Below the pieces are notes generated by a model that was given only the letters and a program-made list of their open reading frames with translations, had not been told where the DNA came from and made no database searches. Positions 11,937 to 27,862 of a stretch of 64,000 nt of DNA are shown here, piece by piece. Each line of letters opens with the position of its first letter. The stretch's first letter is position 1. The stretch is from Powellomyces hirtus (Eukaryota > Chytridiomycota > Chytridiomycetes > Spizellomycetales > Powellomycetaceae). Made by a program: the position numbers and the translations under genes. The stretch is from positions 992,001 to 1,056,000 of the forward strand of contig JAHLKG010000003.1 in NCBI GenBank assembly GCA_025526995.1, written 5' to 3'.

Positions 11937-12171
11937 TTCCTAAACAATGGGCACTGTCTGTCGCAAACTGCCTGTTGCGATTGTAGTGGCAGAAGATGCT
12001 GCGACACCAAATAACGAAATGACCGTGGGCTATCTTTACCGTAATGATGCGTACTCTAGGTACAGTAATAATCCGCGTCGCGTCCGTGCACCTGGACACC
12101 ACAGCGCATACGGTATGATGTCTGTAAAAAACATCATCTGCAGAGCATCCGAACAAATAGACGTGTGAACT
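11937..12171. promoter_or_regulatory. Bidirectional promoter region between EDEM and NNF1
   Basis: Inferred from position only: 235 bp separate two divergent start codons (11936 minus, 12172 plus). No TATA box or named element stands out. Confidence 0.4.
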
Positions 12172-13109
12172 ATGGCAAGCGTGCACGACAACGAGGAGAC
12201 GTCTGACTCCGCCCGGGCGGAAGTAGAATCTCAGTATGAGGGCCCGCGAATGAAGAAGCTTCGACAAGTTTTTGACGCGGCATTGACTGCTTGCCTCAAT
12301 GGGTGTAGGTGAGGCCCTACTATATATCATCGCCGTTGAACGCAACGCATAAACAACATTATCTGATGTAGCTACGATCGACTGGCTCAGTCCTTCCCGC
12401 GAATTTCACGGGACAACCCTGAGTCTCTCCGCAGTGCTCGTGAACAACTTGTAGCGTTCATACGAGAATCTATCAAAGTAGGTGGCGGACAACTCCCTCA
12501 GTCTTTCGCATTGAAAGAAACCCGGGGAAACAAATCTCATTCATTTTATGTATAGGAAGAATTTGACGACATAAATGCCGATCGAAACGTAGCCTTACAC
12601 CTCAACGAGATTGACCGCATAATAGCAGCTGCGCATCGGAAGCTCAAACAGGAGTATGAGGAGGGCCAACAGCAAACAACCACGAGAAGCAGGGCGGTAG
12701 GGAGTCAGGCCCACGTCCACTGCTTACATTTCAGGTAATGCTTGCGCACTCCTATCTTTAACGAATCCCTTGACCAATGTTACATCCAGAGTTACCGCCG
12801 ATCAAGCCGTCAGAGCTCATGCGGTCGAAGCCAAGCGAGGAGAAGTGGAACGGCTAAGGGCACAGCTAAAACAGGTACTTCGTGACGCTCCTCACTTTCC
12901 TCGTCAGTAAATATTCTGATATGGTCACATGGAAGATGCACACGGCCAATGACGCTATACAGACCGACATAGCGCAGTGTCAAGCGGAAACGGGGAACGT
13001 GCAGTCAGAAATAGAGTCGCTGATAACAAATCTTTTACCGCCGCGGAACCTCCTGGATGCTTTACACCAAGAGGCAGGCGTAACGCATTTACCCATGGGT
13101 GTTGCGTAA
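12172..13109 (+). CDS. NNF1: Kinetochore protein Nnf1 (MIND/Mis12 complex; PMF1 homologue)
   Basis: Nnf1 is one of the four subunits of the MIND/Mis12 complex, which links inner-kinetochore CENP-C to the Ndc80 complex. Exons 12172-12308, 12372-12477, 12556-12734, 12790-12874 and 12936-13109 stay in phase and give 226 codons, normal for the family. Conserved features include KKLRQVFDAALTACLNGC joined to SYDRLAQSFPRISRDNPESL, then RSAREQLVAFIRESIKEEFD and LNEIDRIIAAAHRKL. The remainder is heptad-like, coiled-coil sequence. The last splice uses a GGAAG acceptor and is the least certain. The gene converges with the JmjC gene; the two stops are 111 bp apart. Confidence 0.88.
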
Positions 13110-13220
13110 ACACATGGGCACAACTGTACATAATTATAATCGGCCTCGCCAATCGCCGCGCGGCTCAAACCGCGGTCGGACAGCTTACTCTATTCACCAC
13201 TTGATTGCTCAGAGCATGTC

Positions 13221-16200
13221 TCAGCGTCGCTTTTTCGTCATTAATTTGCTCAATCGTTGCTGTACATTTGCAGGTTTCTTCTTTTCCTTCAGCACGGGCT
13301 GGTTCAGGGCCGGAACCTTCAATGGTTCAGGGGTGTGATTCTCAACCCCAGCATCCCCTTCATGGGTGCTTGCGATACTGGTCGGGACGGCTGGCGGCAC
13401 GGTTTCGATGGTCGTCGGTGTTCGGGCCACATTGTCCAGTGCTCTGATGACCACAGAGGGATCGGTTGGAGATGTGGAATGATAGCCGCCCATTGAACTC
13501 TCGTGGATCGGGCGGTTTACCTCCGACACAGATGAATCTGATTTCAGTCCAGATTGCATCTGCGCTGACGGAAGAGATTCTGACAGCTCTCCCCCTATCT
13601 GCCTTTCAGATACCTGTGGATGGCCCGGGATCGCTTCACTGGTTGAACCCACACTATGTGCAGATATGGGACTTGCAAATGCCTTCGTACTTCGGTCCGC
13701 GAGTTCTCGCTTTAGCTTCTTGTTGAACTTCCGTGGCGGCACGAGCACTTCACCAGGAATTATCTCCGCTGTCGCCAAAGTCTCGGACTTATGCTCCGGT
13801 AAAGTTTTGGTGCGGCGCCTTTTACGTTGAGGCTTCCCAACATCGCGTCTATCTGAGGGATCATTCTCAGACATGAGCGCATCTTCCGATTTCCTTTTCT
13901 TTACGGTCGTTTCCATTTCTGGGATGTAGGCTTGTGCATCTTCATCATCGGCAGATGTATTTAAATCATCGGCCGAAGTATACGAGACGTCGTCGTTCGA
14001 GGCTTCCGTATCATCAGAGTCCAAAAACTCTTTCTCGCTCACTTCTGACAACCATTCATCCGGATCCTCTCCATCTGATATCGGTTCCGCATGATTGAAT
14101 AGATTGGTCAAGATGTCAGGACCTGATTTTGACACGTTCGATGTTGACAAGTCCGTCGAGTCGCTTAGCTCCCTGGGTTCACTTGTTGCGGCGTTATCCG
14201 CAACGTTGTTCAAGCTCCCCGAGAGGGACTCTTCTTGTTGTGAAGCTGAAGACGGTGATTGCAGAGACTTCCTCTTCAGCTTGGCAGCGTCCAGATGCTC
14301 GGAAAACCTGTCCAGAAGCTTGTGAACATTCTTGATGTCGCTCGGCACATGTCTTCTCCTTTCCTTTCTGTCTTCTTTCTTTACATTCTCCACTAGTGGC
14401 GTCGCGCGTCAGAGCTTGGTGTATGTGTCCATTGGAAGAAACCGCAACTTACCATCTGTCATCTGCGTCGCCGCAGATCGCAGAAACGAAATCAGGCTAT
14501 TCAAACCATCCAACTCCCAAGTTGATAATGTTTCTGGCGCATCTAAACAAGAATGACCATAAGCCATATTTTGACCAGAGTGATTATACTAATCGCAACT
14601 TACATTTGGCAACGGCCATGTAGCGTCGAGCTGCGTACCTGAGGCAGATATGTTCAGCTGTGATCGCCAACACACCATTTTTGCGATGCCTTACGACTTA
14701 CCATTGCATTCTCTCAAAGAATGGAAACCTATTCGAAATCTGAAATTTAGTACTCGTGTCACAGACGACATAAGAAAGCGCTGCTCACCTAAACTTTGGC
14801 GGAACATTAGTACGCTGTTCCACCCCGTAGATTTCAAGTTGGCCCTGTATATTGAGACCTGGTTTTTGTAACAGTTGCAATTAGCCGTGGTTCTATTAGC
14901 ATCCGCAGTATTGATGGTACCTTGGAGGAAATTGCCACCAATGACGATGGAATCTGCCGGGGTATACACGGCGTGGATCTAAGAGTCCATATAAGTTAGA
15001 AGGGCACACAGTCCGAGCATTGCAATCTGTCTGAAAGCCTTACCCAGCCAGTTGGTATAATCATACTAAGTAAGAGTTGCGTGTGAGAAGATAACAGGAA
15101 TCATCTGTCTCTCAAAGGAATGGTAGCTTACGTGTTCCCAGCATAAAGATGCACTTCAATAGCACCACCTTTGATCTCGTCGCTCAGGAAAATGTTTGCT
15201 TGCTCTGCGGATGATGACCATTTCTCATACTGCGTATGAAAAAATTAGATCTTCGATACCAGACGTATGTCTTTCAGTAAGTGCTCAACCTTTTTCAAAT
15301 TCGTCTTCGTAGGGGGGATGAAGTAAAAGACTTTCTGACCGGAAAGGAGGTGGTAAAACACAGAGGACCCTCCGAAATCTATATGAAAACTTAACGCAGA
15401 GTCAGAAATCAGCCACGAGCTCAGCAGTCTCATTAGTTGGCGGACTTACTCGGTATAGCTGTCTTTGACACTCATCAAACAGTACAGCTGTACTCTCGGG
15501 TACTCGTTGGCAAGCTTTTTGTCTCTGGGCCAGACGTTGTCGGTCCAGTCCAGATCACGCACCAAGCGTGGTCTGCGAATCTGCTCCGCCAGCGGAGTCT
15601 GACTGATTTCGAGACTAATCACCTTCAAAAACGCGCGAGTGTTATATCTTCAACAGATCACAAACTGCTTACGCGGCCACAACATACATTTAAAATGCGC
15701 TTTCGTTTCTCCGGAGGTTGATGGAAGTATTTGGCCCATTCATCTAAGGTCATCATCCGCTCTGACTGTGTCGAGACTTCGATGGCGTCCACCTGCCGGG
15801 TCCGTCCACATATGTTGGCCACTTGGTCAACCTGAGTGACGTTCGCTTATGTGAGTGCTGCACTGGAGTTAATGTAATGCCCGGAGCTACGTACGATGAG
15901 GCGCTTATCAGGCATCTGGATATCCAGGCCCTCCGGAGATTCGATTATGACTGGCTCCCTCAGGCCATCCTTTCGGGCCCATTCCAATGTCAAATCCTCC
16001 CCTTTTAAACGTTGGAATGACTCTTGTGCGAATTTTCGTGCTTGAAGTATTTTGGTGAAGCGGTACTCTTCTACCGCAATGCCCTCATTCAGCTCATTGT
16101 AATTGACTTGCGTTTTGTCCCGAGTAGATTTTCTCGTGGGCTCCTTGACTAGATTTCCTTAAGGTAAGCAGTGGCTCTTGCACTGACTGGACAGACTACC

Positions 16201-16629
16201 GCTTTGGCTAACTTACATACACTTTTGCCATGTTGCGGCTCACACTGATCAGGAGGCAATTTCAGATTTCCATAGCAGTATTGAAAGGGTCATCCACTAT
16301 CCACCATACCAGTTTGCAAAAGAACTTTGTGAGGTACTGGGTGTCTTCCTTCGCCATGGGCGGATCTATGCACCTTCCGTGATACCAATTTCGGCAACCA
16401 TCACATCTTCCACAAAAGCAATCAATCAATGTTCTGCAACAGAACAGCACCGCTACAAAAAAACGGTTTGGGACTATCGGCTAAAAACTCACTGTATCAT
16501 GAACTGCCCGTCCTTGCCATCCGAAAGACAATAACAAAACAGAGATCGTTCTTCTTGAGCAAGGGATTTTTTTTTCCCTGGTACTGCCATTTCAGAGCCC
16601 GCTAAAGCGCTCTGATCTGTCATGAGCAT
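13221..16629 (-). CDS. JHD1: PHD-JmjC histone demethylase (Jhd1/KDM2-KDM7-like)
   Basis: JmjC demethylases of this class remove methyl groups from histone H3 lysines (H3K36 for Jhd1/KDM2) using Fe(II) and 2-oxoglutarate. An N-terminal PHD finger is assembled across introns: [15 protein letters not shown] joins [16 protein letters not shown] and ends FFCKLCEP, a complete C4HC3 pattern. A JHD1-type stretch follows ([29 protein letters not shown]). The JmjC core is [20 protein letters not shown] near 15330-15390, with the HxD iron ligands, and GWIHAVYTP near 14960, with the distal His. The last ~390 residues (14393-13221) are acidic and Ser-rich with basic nuclear-localisation clusters such as KRKS and KRRRTK. 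The start is uncertain: in-frame ATGs occur at 16629, 16623 and 16590. PHD plus JmjC matches fungal Jhd1, but exact substrate cannot be read from sequence. Confidence 0.85.
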
Positions 16630-17388
16630 TTGTTTGCGAGTGTTTGGAGAAGTCGTGCACTCTGAACAGCACTCAAATGAAAGCCGAGGCGACAGAATGA
16701 CAGGATGGGGGGGTTTGATTCCTGGCGCAAGCGCAGTCAGCAGCGTTGACAGTCTCACGTGACTTATACTACGACCAGCTGCTTTTGCTGCGCACACCAT
16801 GGACGGCTTGTAGTCTAATTAGTACAGAATAGACTGTCACTTGTGTTCTTGCATATCTTGTATAATAACGTTGACGTCAGACGCTCGGATTTGGGCAGGG
16901 GATGACGTTGTCCGTAGCATTCTCATATCGGCTTCAAGTTGCGAAGTTGAATGCCTCGGGATGACAACACGCCACAAAGTGTGCCAACTGTGAGAAGTTG
17001 TTGACCTTACGGAGGCAGTGATGTCATAAGTGCGCGGAGTCCACTGCTCCGAAACAAACAAACTCAGTCATCAGACTCATCACTCTAGCCGTTCTGTCCG
17101 GATGAAAAGGGGATCGTCGAAGGAGAGAACTTGAAGTGAACACCGGATTACAGGCACTGCATTATGGAGCACAAAGTGGACCCGTGGCATTTGCTGCTGT
17201 TTGCTGGTATTACTACGTAGTATGTGCAAATGTGCAGACACTGATGTCATTACAGTCGTTGCGAGTCTATAAAAAAGGAGACCCACTTCCCCAATTTCCA
17301 CTGTCATCTCTTCCAACAAAGCATATACAACTACCAATTCGCAACAGAAACCTCCCACTCTCTATCACTCTCTCCATCTTCTCTCAAA
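16630..17388. promoter_or_regulatory. Divergent intergenic region with a TATA box
   Basis: 759 bp between the divergent JmjC gene and the small gene at 17389. A clear TATA box (TATAAAAAA, 17268-17276) lies about 115 bp before that ATG and is followed by pyrimidine-rich sequence (CTCTCTATCACTCTCTCC) typical of a strong fungal initiator. Nothing else was recognised. Confidence 0.6.
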
Positions 17389-17742
17389 ATGCACGGCGAG
17401 AAAGTTCACAAGCACACCACCACCACCTCCACCACCACGCGTCAGGAGGTGCACAAGGAGCCCAACCGATTGCACGCCAGCGTTACCGGGTTGGTCGGAG
17501 GCATCCAGGTAGGAATACAGAAAATCTCAAACTTAAACTTAAATGGAACGCGCATTGACAGTGCTTTGCTGAGTTAGTCCTCCATCGGTCGCATGACAAA
17601 ATCTCCGGCAACTGTTATTAGCGGAGAGAGGAAGAAAGTGGCCGCCCGTGCTGAAGCCGATCTCGCCAAACTGCACACTGCTCAAAAAGTCACCAACGCT
17701 GCTACGCACATGTCCAAGAGCACCTCGGGCAGCAAGCGGTAG
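17389..17742 (+). CDS. Small hydrophilic protein, possibly CsbD/stress-related (94 aa)
   Basis: Two exons (17389-17508, 17578-17742) split in phase 0 at GGIQ/SSIG encode 94 residues rich in His, Lys, Thr and Ala with no hydrophobic core. The middle (NRLHASVTGLVGGIQSSIGR) and the Gly/Lys/Ala helical tail (ERKKVAARAEADLAKL) loosely resemble small CsbD-like or hydrophilin stress proteins, but I cannot assign a family. The strong TATA box and CT-rich leader suggest high or inducible expression (inference). The ATG context CAAAATGCAC is acceptable. Convergent with the PPR gene. Confidence 0.7.
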
Positions 17743-18253
17743 AAACGCACGATATTCTCGGCTCCCCATGTCCTGAAATCTTCCTTGAACATTCTGTAAA
17801 TACACCTCATCACAAAAAATCTGTAGTTTTGTAATATACCATCAACTCGTTTCGTATACTTGGGTGCATGACCCTTAACTTTCCTTCACCAATGGCGCGC
17901 TGCACATCGAGGCAGCGCTTCGTGCCAGTTGATCCCACCCAGGATGGCTTCTGATCTCCAACACAAGCCGAACATAGAATCTGACGAGCGGCGACTCATG
18001 CTCAGCGACAGGGGATGAAATGGAAGGAAATTTGTCGTTCCTCGGCCTCAGCGTCAGGAGAGCTCACAAATCGTGAGATGAGTGCAACAAAATGTCTATT
18101 GTATGCGAATATAGTGTTTCGCGGACGCGCGATAGGGGGAAACAGAATATGAATATATAGGAAGGAGGTACTAGTTGACCAGTGAGTCAGAAGCTAGAGT
18201 CATGCGAGAAGTTGCGCCTAACTACAATGCAATATGGATGTGGGATCGTTAAT
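17743..18253. other. Convergent 3' region, nothing recognised
   Basis: 511 bp between the stops of the small gene and the PPR gene. Stop codons interrupt all frames and no repeat or RNA gene stands out. Confidence 0.5.
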
Positions 18254-21200
18254 TTACGTGCTCTTCAGGATTTTCTCAAGCTCTGCTACTTTCACTTTCG
18301 ATATCCCGTTACGGCTTTTCATTTCTTCAAGGTATGTGTTGGCCAATGCTGTCCTTCCAGCAGCAGCGGCGGCTGGAATAATAAGTGAGTAGGTTTTCTC
18401 GTCGCGAAGTGTGATTGGAGTGCTCTCGAAAAGGTTGTTCGCCGCGACAAAATCGTTCATGACAAGATACCCTGATATCATGGCGTTCTCAATGTGCGTT
18501 GTAGGTGCTGTCAACAGAAGTTGCAATAAAAAATACAGTTTAGCCGCGTCGAGTGAATTAAATCGGAACTCAATAGACGCATTTCCTTACGTAGTCGATG
18601 TTGCTTCAGCAAGCTCCGGTAATGACGCGCGACATTCATGTTCTGTTCTGAAGCAAAGGCTTCGATCACTATTTCCAGAAGTTCAACCGAGGGCAGGACA
18701 CCTCGAGCAGCAGCGTCGTTCATTAGCTCCTCCACCAACGCTAGATCTTTGGGGGACGCATCGCATGCGCCTTGTACCAGAGCTTTATACACGGATTCCG
18801 GAATGCGGAATGCCATGTCCGCCATCTTTTGCTTAATGCTGAGAGCTTTCCCAATCTGATTTTTGTCACGCGCTAGTCCAGAAATAACCATCTCGTACGT
18901 TTCGGTGGTCAAAGGGAGCTTTCGGTTTTCTGCAATTTGGTACACGCGATAGGCTTCCCCGGTCTTTCCGGCGAGGGTGTAGGAAGCCATCATGGCGTTG
19001 AGGACCACGATGTCCATGTTGGCCCAATGTTCCTCCACGTAATGCTCAAAGACGGCCTCAGCCCCCTTGACGTCCCCCGCGCTACCAAGCGAAACGATCA
19101 CATCGTAGGTATCTTCGGTATCAAGCGCGATTTTCTTTGCCACCATCTCCTTCCAGATTTTGAGAACCTCCTCGGAGCGTTGGGCCTTCTGCATCACCCT
19201 CATAACTCTCCGGTAGATTTGCGATGTTTCACTGAAATTTCGTCGTGCACGAGTGCTCAACAACTGTTGATAATGTGCGAAGGCCGACGAAACCATCTCC
19301 ACTCCTTTAGCGGTCAATTTAACCTTCCGTTGGGCGCAGTCGAAAAATTGATTGTATTCCCTTTCTCGGAAGGGATTACGGTTCCAGGCGGCGGACGTTT
19401 TAGTCATGATCGTATAAGCCTCTTCCAGCCATCCACATTGTATGTACGCGTTGAATGTCGCTCGCGCGGCACAATCCTGATATGCCAGCCTAGCTTCATC
19501 AGGCATTTCTGACGACAGACGGACGGTGGTTTCCAGAATGGTGGTGACGGTATCGAAGTCCAATGCTCTGCCGCACAAGCGGATCATGGTTTCGACAGTG
19601 TAGGACCGTGGCAGCCTGCTCTTCTCCGCCAGAGCATGGAATATTTCCATGGCCTCCTTGGTTTGCGCGTTCTGACAGAAATTCAGCATTTCCTGCTCCA
19701 TGGCCGCCTGTTTGATCGGAGTGAGAACATCTCGATGTTCGGCTGAGATCTCCGGCGTTTTGATACCCAGTTCCGCCATTTTTTCTTTCCATTGATTTAG
19801 TGCAGGAATCATGCGTCGCCGCTCCAATTCCCTCAGGACAATATCACTGATTGCTCGAGTTACTTTGAGATCTTTGGCCAGCATGTCTTCGAGGAATCGA
19901 AATATGTACTTGTGCATGGTTGGAATATGCGGTTGACCTAGGATAGGTCCCAGGAATGTAAAAAGAGTCTCAAACAGGAGAGAATAATTTGAAGCCGTCA
20001 ATTGCAGTTGTCCTCCCTGAGCATCATACTCCCGCAGTAACATCTCGCGCGGTTGCCCTCGTAGTCCAAAGATGCGGAGTTGATTTGTGACTTGTTGCAA
20101 TTTCAACAACAAGGCCATGTTGCCTTCCGCTACACGGGTGACTGCTGGGATCAAGCGCTCGAAGTTGTTGTCACGTACTCGTCGTGAGGGTTCGAAATGG
20201 AAGAAAGCTTTCTCAAACAAGTCGATCATTGCAGATTTATTCTTCACAGAATCTAAGGTCTTGAGTAGCGCATCTGTGAAAGATGGATCCGGAAACCCGT
20301 TCTTGTCGTAGCACAGGTTGTACACAGAAACCGCATCATCCACCTTGCCGTGCTCAATGCACAACTGCCCATAAGCAGAAAGAGTGTGGGAACTTTGAAA
20401 TTTGGGATCTAAGAGAAGCTTTGAGAACACGTAGGTTGCGAATGGGAACTCTTTTCTCGCGACGGCCCTCTCGAACACCATATCATATGTACGGAAATCT
20501 GGTTTCGGGGTATTCGCGTCTGTTTCCATTCGGAGCAGGACCTCCTTAGCTTCAGACGCTTCTCCGTTCTCAATCAGCAGTTCCATCAGGGTAGTGTATG
20601 TGCTCGTTGTCGGGGCCACTTTGTGCTCTATCATCGTCTTTTCAAGAACCTCCCGCGCTGCAGAGACCCGGCCTGCACGGCCGAGTGCCTCCGCGAATGC
20701 TGTATAGACCGGCTCTACGTGGGCAATGTTGGCTTGTAGGTAGTTCTCAAACCACTTTTGAGCATTGTATTGGTCACCAGTGCGCCCGTAAGCTCGAATG
20801 ATGAGCGCATAAGTCATAGCCGTAGGCTGAACCGAAGAATCCCCAACAATCTGGATCCAGCGCTCAACAGCGGCAATATCCTGACGGTTGCCAAGCATTC
20901 GGAACAAATAATTAATGAACCACGTGCCCCGCTCATCCGACTTCAACATTTCTTGAGCGAGAGATTCGGCTTTTCGAATGAAGTCTTTGTTTGAGCTCTT
21001 GTACACTTCGGTTTGAAGACGTGACATGAGGGACTTTGTTTTGTCGTCGCGCTGATTTTCCGGGACCTTGCGTAGCACGTCCATTCTCTCCGAAGCACGG
21101 AAGAAGGTGACCGCCATTTTCGCATCCACATCGGCGTAAATCGACATCAGATCAGAGGCAGTACGTTGAAGGATTCTGACGTGATTCCTTAGCATGGTGT

Positions 21201-21669
21201 CATGGATGTAGAGGAACATTCTTCCATCTTTGACAGGTCCCTTCGCCATTTCGGAGACAAATCTCTGATAATCGGTCGCGGACCAGTCTTTCAGCTCCCC
21301 AGCTTCGTTCATGGAGCGGAACTTTTCAAATGCATCGATTTTGCTAGTCGCCGAGAAAAGCCCATCTACATTCGGTCGAGGGCCTCCTTCGGAAAGATTG
21401 TGCGTGGTATCCTGTTTGTGCGCCGTGTCTAGAAAATCTGCCTCTGCCTCTGTGGCGTCCTGCTTCGTCGCGGAGCCTTTTATACGATCTATGTCTGTTA
21501 CTGGGGCTGCAGCTCCTGGAGTGTCTGAGACTGTGCTTGTGTTCGCGTAATGTCTCGGCTTCAGCAGAACCGACGGCGAACATGCCCGAACAGCGGACAT
21601 TCCGCGTGGCCTAAGCTGAAAGGTAGTGCTCGTCCGCCGGACCGTCCTATTGAGAGTTGCGCGAAGCAT
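18254..21669 (-). CDS. Mitochondrial pentatricopeptide-repeat (PPR) protein (~1110 aa)
   Basis: PPR proteins bind organellar RNAs and act in their stability, processing or translation. Exon 1 (21669-18591) and exon 2 (18507-18254) join in phase across an 84-nt intron. The N-terminus (MLRATLNRTVRRTSTTFQLR) is rich in Arg/Ser/Thr, lacks acidic residues and looks like a mitochondrial presequence. From about residue 240 on, many tandem ~35-residue helical repeats are visible, for example AMTYALIIRAYGRTGDQYNA, TTSTYTTLMELLIENGEASE, VVLNAMMASYTLAGKTGEAY and ETYEMVISGLARDKNQIGKA. The last exon carries one more repeat (IENAMISGYLVMNDFVAANN). Length and repeat number are typical of large fungal PPR translation factors, but the target RNA cannot be inferred. 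Confidence 0.85.
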
Positions 21670-22843
21670 TGTCCTAGAGTAAAAACAACTTCAACCGAGG
21701 CCCTACCGTCCAAAGCAGTGTCAATGTGCGGGAACCTGCATTCTAGACATCAAGCAAAGACTGAGCGTACCAAGTACTTGAACGTTCAATTCTATCTTGC
21801 GCCACTGACAGAACCGGCTAGTCCAGCGTGATAGCAGACAATGCTGCGTGGTAATTGCCGTTTTCGCAGATCGGAATTTTTCGCCTGTCACTTTTGGCGA
21901 GGAGGTGAGTTGGGAAGCGCGCCGTGGCACAGTCATAGTTGCTACATGTAGCCCCCCTTTCTCCATCATCACGACTTCTGGAAGGGAAAAAAAAAAGAAA
22001 CCATACGTGACAGTCCCAAGAGAATATTGTTCTTTTTGCTGGCCATTTACAGACAATAGCTTTGAAGAGGGCATTTCCAAAAACAGCAAGGTCAGACAGA
22101 AAACCGTGTGGCACATTCTTAAAAGGTATGGCAGTCTAGAAAAGATCAGAAACCAGGACTCGATCAATTTAAGAGCATAGTATACTACCATAACAACAAA
22201 TAAAAGTCACACATTCAGTTTTACAGAACTGTTGTATTATGACACTTTTTGTTTAGTTTACTATCAAGGGCTTTGCAATGGGAATAAATTCAACTTCAAA
22301 CACTAGCTTACGAACTGGGTCACTTTTATCACAAAGAGATTTAGGAGCATATCTTTAGCCTTATTCGAGGGCCTCTCCGATGACGGAGGGCAAGAAAGAG
22401 AGTTTGGTGGCGATGCTCTCCGAACGTACGGCAATAGTACAGTCCAACGACATACACACTACACTGTACATTCGTCAACGGAATATGAATGCGGTAAACA
22501 GACGACCGTTTCCGCCGGGTGTGGGTCTTCTTTGCTTTTTGGGTTTTGCTTGGCGCGGGAGATGTGGCGTGAGGCTTGCAAGGCGTCTCGCTTACCCAAG
22601 CCACGACGGCCTGACGGTTTCCCCACTTCAGTTGTGTGCTGATATATATGTGTGTGTGTGTGTGTGGGCCGTGCACGTAAAAACTACAAAGAAAAAGTGG
22701 ATTTCGCAAGTGACAACCAAGACAAGTGGCGGAGCGGTCCGGAACCCGCATCATTCAGTTGAAAGTGCATTGCTGAACTCAACAGGGCCCGAATGCGGTT
22801 GTATAACTGGCAGTAACCCTGAAACCCTTCCGTGGAGATTGTC
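21670..22843. other. Divergent intergenic region with a TG microsatellite
   Basis: 1174 bp between the PPR start (minus) and the kinase start (plus). Contains an (AT)n/(TG)9 microsatellite (about 22641-22666) and an A10 run near 21989. Open frames up to 157 codons exist on both strands but lack family features. It presumably holds both promoters. Confidence 0.55.
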
Positions 22844-26523
<3,680 letters not shown>

Positions 26524-27009
26524 ACTTGCAGTTGCGTTTCGCTCCATCTTCCAGCGATATCAGCCACTAACCGCCTCGTGCCCGCACCCTCGAAGGTGCC
26601 CTGTACTCCTTTTTCTGCTTCATACTTCTGATTCTTCACCTTCTTTCGAGTAGTATTTCTTGTACCATATTGTTTTCCACGCACATAATACCAAACTTCA
26701 CTCTGCTACTATTTTCATTGTCCTGGTTGCCGCTTTCATCAGGCGGAATTGTGGGAGTGAAGCTGAGCCGTGACTCTTCTAATCATTGCTGCGGCATTGT
26801 GTCGACCTGCTTGCAGCTCCTCATGCAAGCCTCCATGGTTCCAATTGGAACCGATCGTCGCCTCTGGTGATATAGACGAGTTGAGCAACTCGATAGCCTG
26901 TCTGACGTCTTAGTACCAAACGTGCAGCATCCGCCTGCTCTCGCGTCGCGTCGTGGCAAGCCATACATTTTTGACCTAATACATTCGCTAACCAGACACA
27001 TCTGACATC
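26524..27009. other. Intergenic, promoter of SEM1
   Basis: 486 bp between the kinase stop and the SEM1 start, both plus strand. CT-rich stretches occur near 26560-26760. Nothing else was recognised. Confidence 0.5.
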
Positions 27010-27548
27010 ATGGTTGCACCTGCCAAACAAGCCCCACCGTCCGAAAAGTCCACTTCCGAGAAAGCAGAGGACAAGGAGGCCGCTGCGGCCAAGCTCAAGA
27101 ACGGAACCGCTGCGATAGCGTTGGAGGAAGATGATGACTTTGAAGATTTCCCGGCGGATGGTGAGCTTGGCGCTGGCAGTCCCCCTACTTTCCCGCACCG
27201 TGGACAACCCAGAAGGGATCCGACCAAAAGCTGAGCCTGCGGTGCTGGAACAATTCGGATTCTGCTGATGTCCTATGCTGTCCCTACGGTTGGCTAAAGA
27301 CTTACCGCGTTTTCCTTTTGCGTTCGAATGTCAAGCTTGGGAAGAAACTGAAGAAGATCAACTAAACTCTCATCAATGGGAAGACACTTGGGCAGACGAC
27401 GACGAAGCGGAGGATCTTGCAGTGCAACTCGAGTGAGTTTATACCATTCGATCGCTTCTTTTTTCGGACGTTTCGCTAATCACTTCGATGTGCGCCCTTA
27501 AGGTCGGAGACAACGAAGCGGAGTGGAACGCAACCAATGAAATTGTAA
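27010..27548 (+). CDS. SEM1: Sem1/Dss1, 26S proteasome lid and TREX-2 subunit
   Basis: Sem1/Dss1 is a small acidic intrinsically disordered protein of the proteasome lid (Rpn15); it also acts in TREX-2 mRNA export and with BRCA2-type proteins. Exons 27010-27160, 27336-27432 and 27503-27548 join in phase to give 97 residues. Both hallmark acidic/Trp motifs are present: LEEDDDFEDFPAD followed by AWEETEEDQL, then SHQWEDTWADDDEAEDL. Length is slightly above the usual 70-90 because of a Lys/Ala-rich N-terminal extension. Convergent with the 5MP/BZW gene. Confidence 0.93.
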
Positions 27549-27862
27549 ATCTGCGGTGTTTAAACAATCGTATTCCCAAAGCTTCCCCGGCGGAAATCCG
27601 CCTATCTACATACATGGGAATGTAAAGACATCGAACTGAAACATAGCCATGTGACTTCCCAACGAGCGTGTTTTTTTTTTTAATGTGAAGTACATATGCA
27701 GACATGATTTCTGCGACTCTCTCGCGGCAGGAGTAGATTCGAGCATTTACATTCAGTTCGAACCGGTTTTCATGTTTCACAGAAGCTCACTGTCCCTGGG
27801 GAGTCCGCCCATCATTGTGGCCGGTTCCAGTGTTTTGGGCAATCAGGCACGGATTTTCGCCT
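27549..27862. other. Convergent 3' region, nothing recognised
   Basis: 314 bp between the SEM1 stop and the 5MP/BZW stop. Includes a T11-12 run near 27670. No gene was seen. Confidence 0.5.
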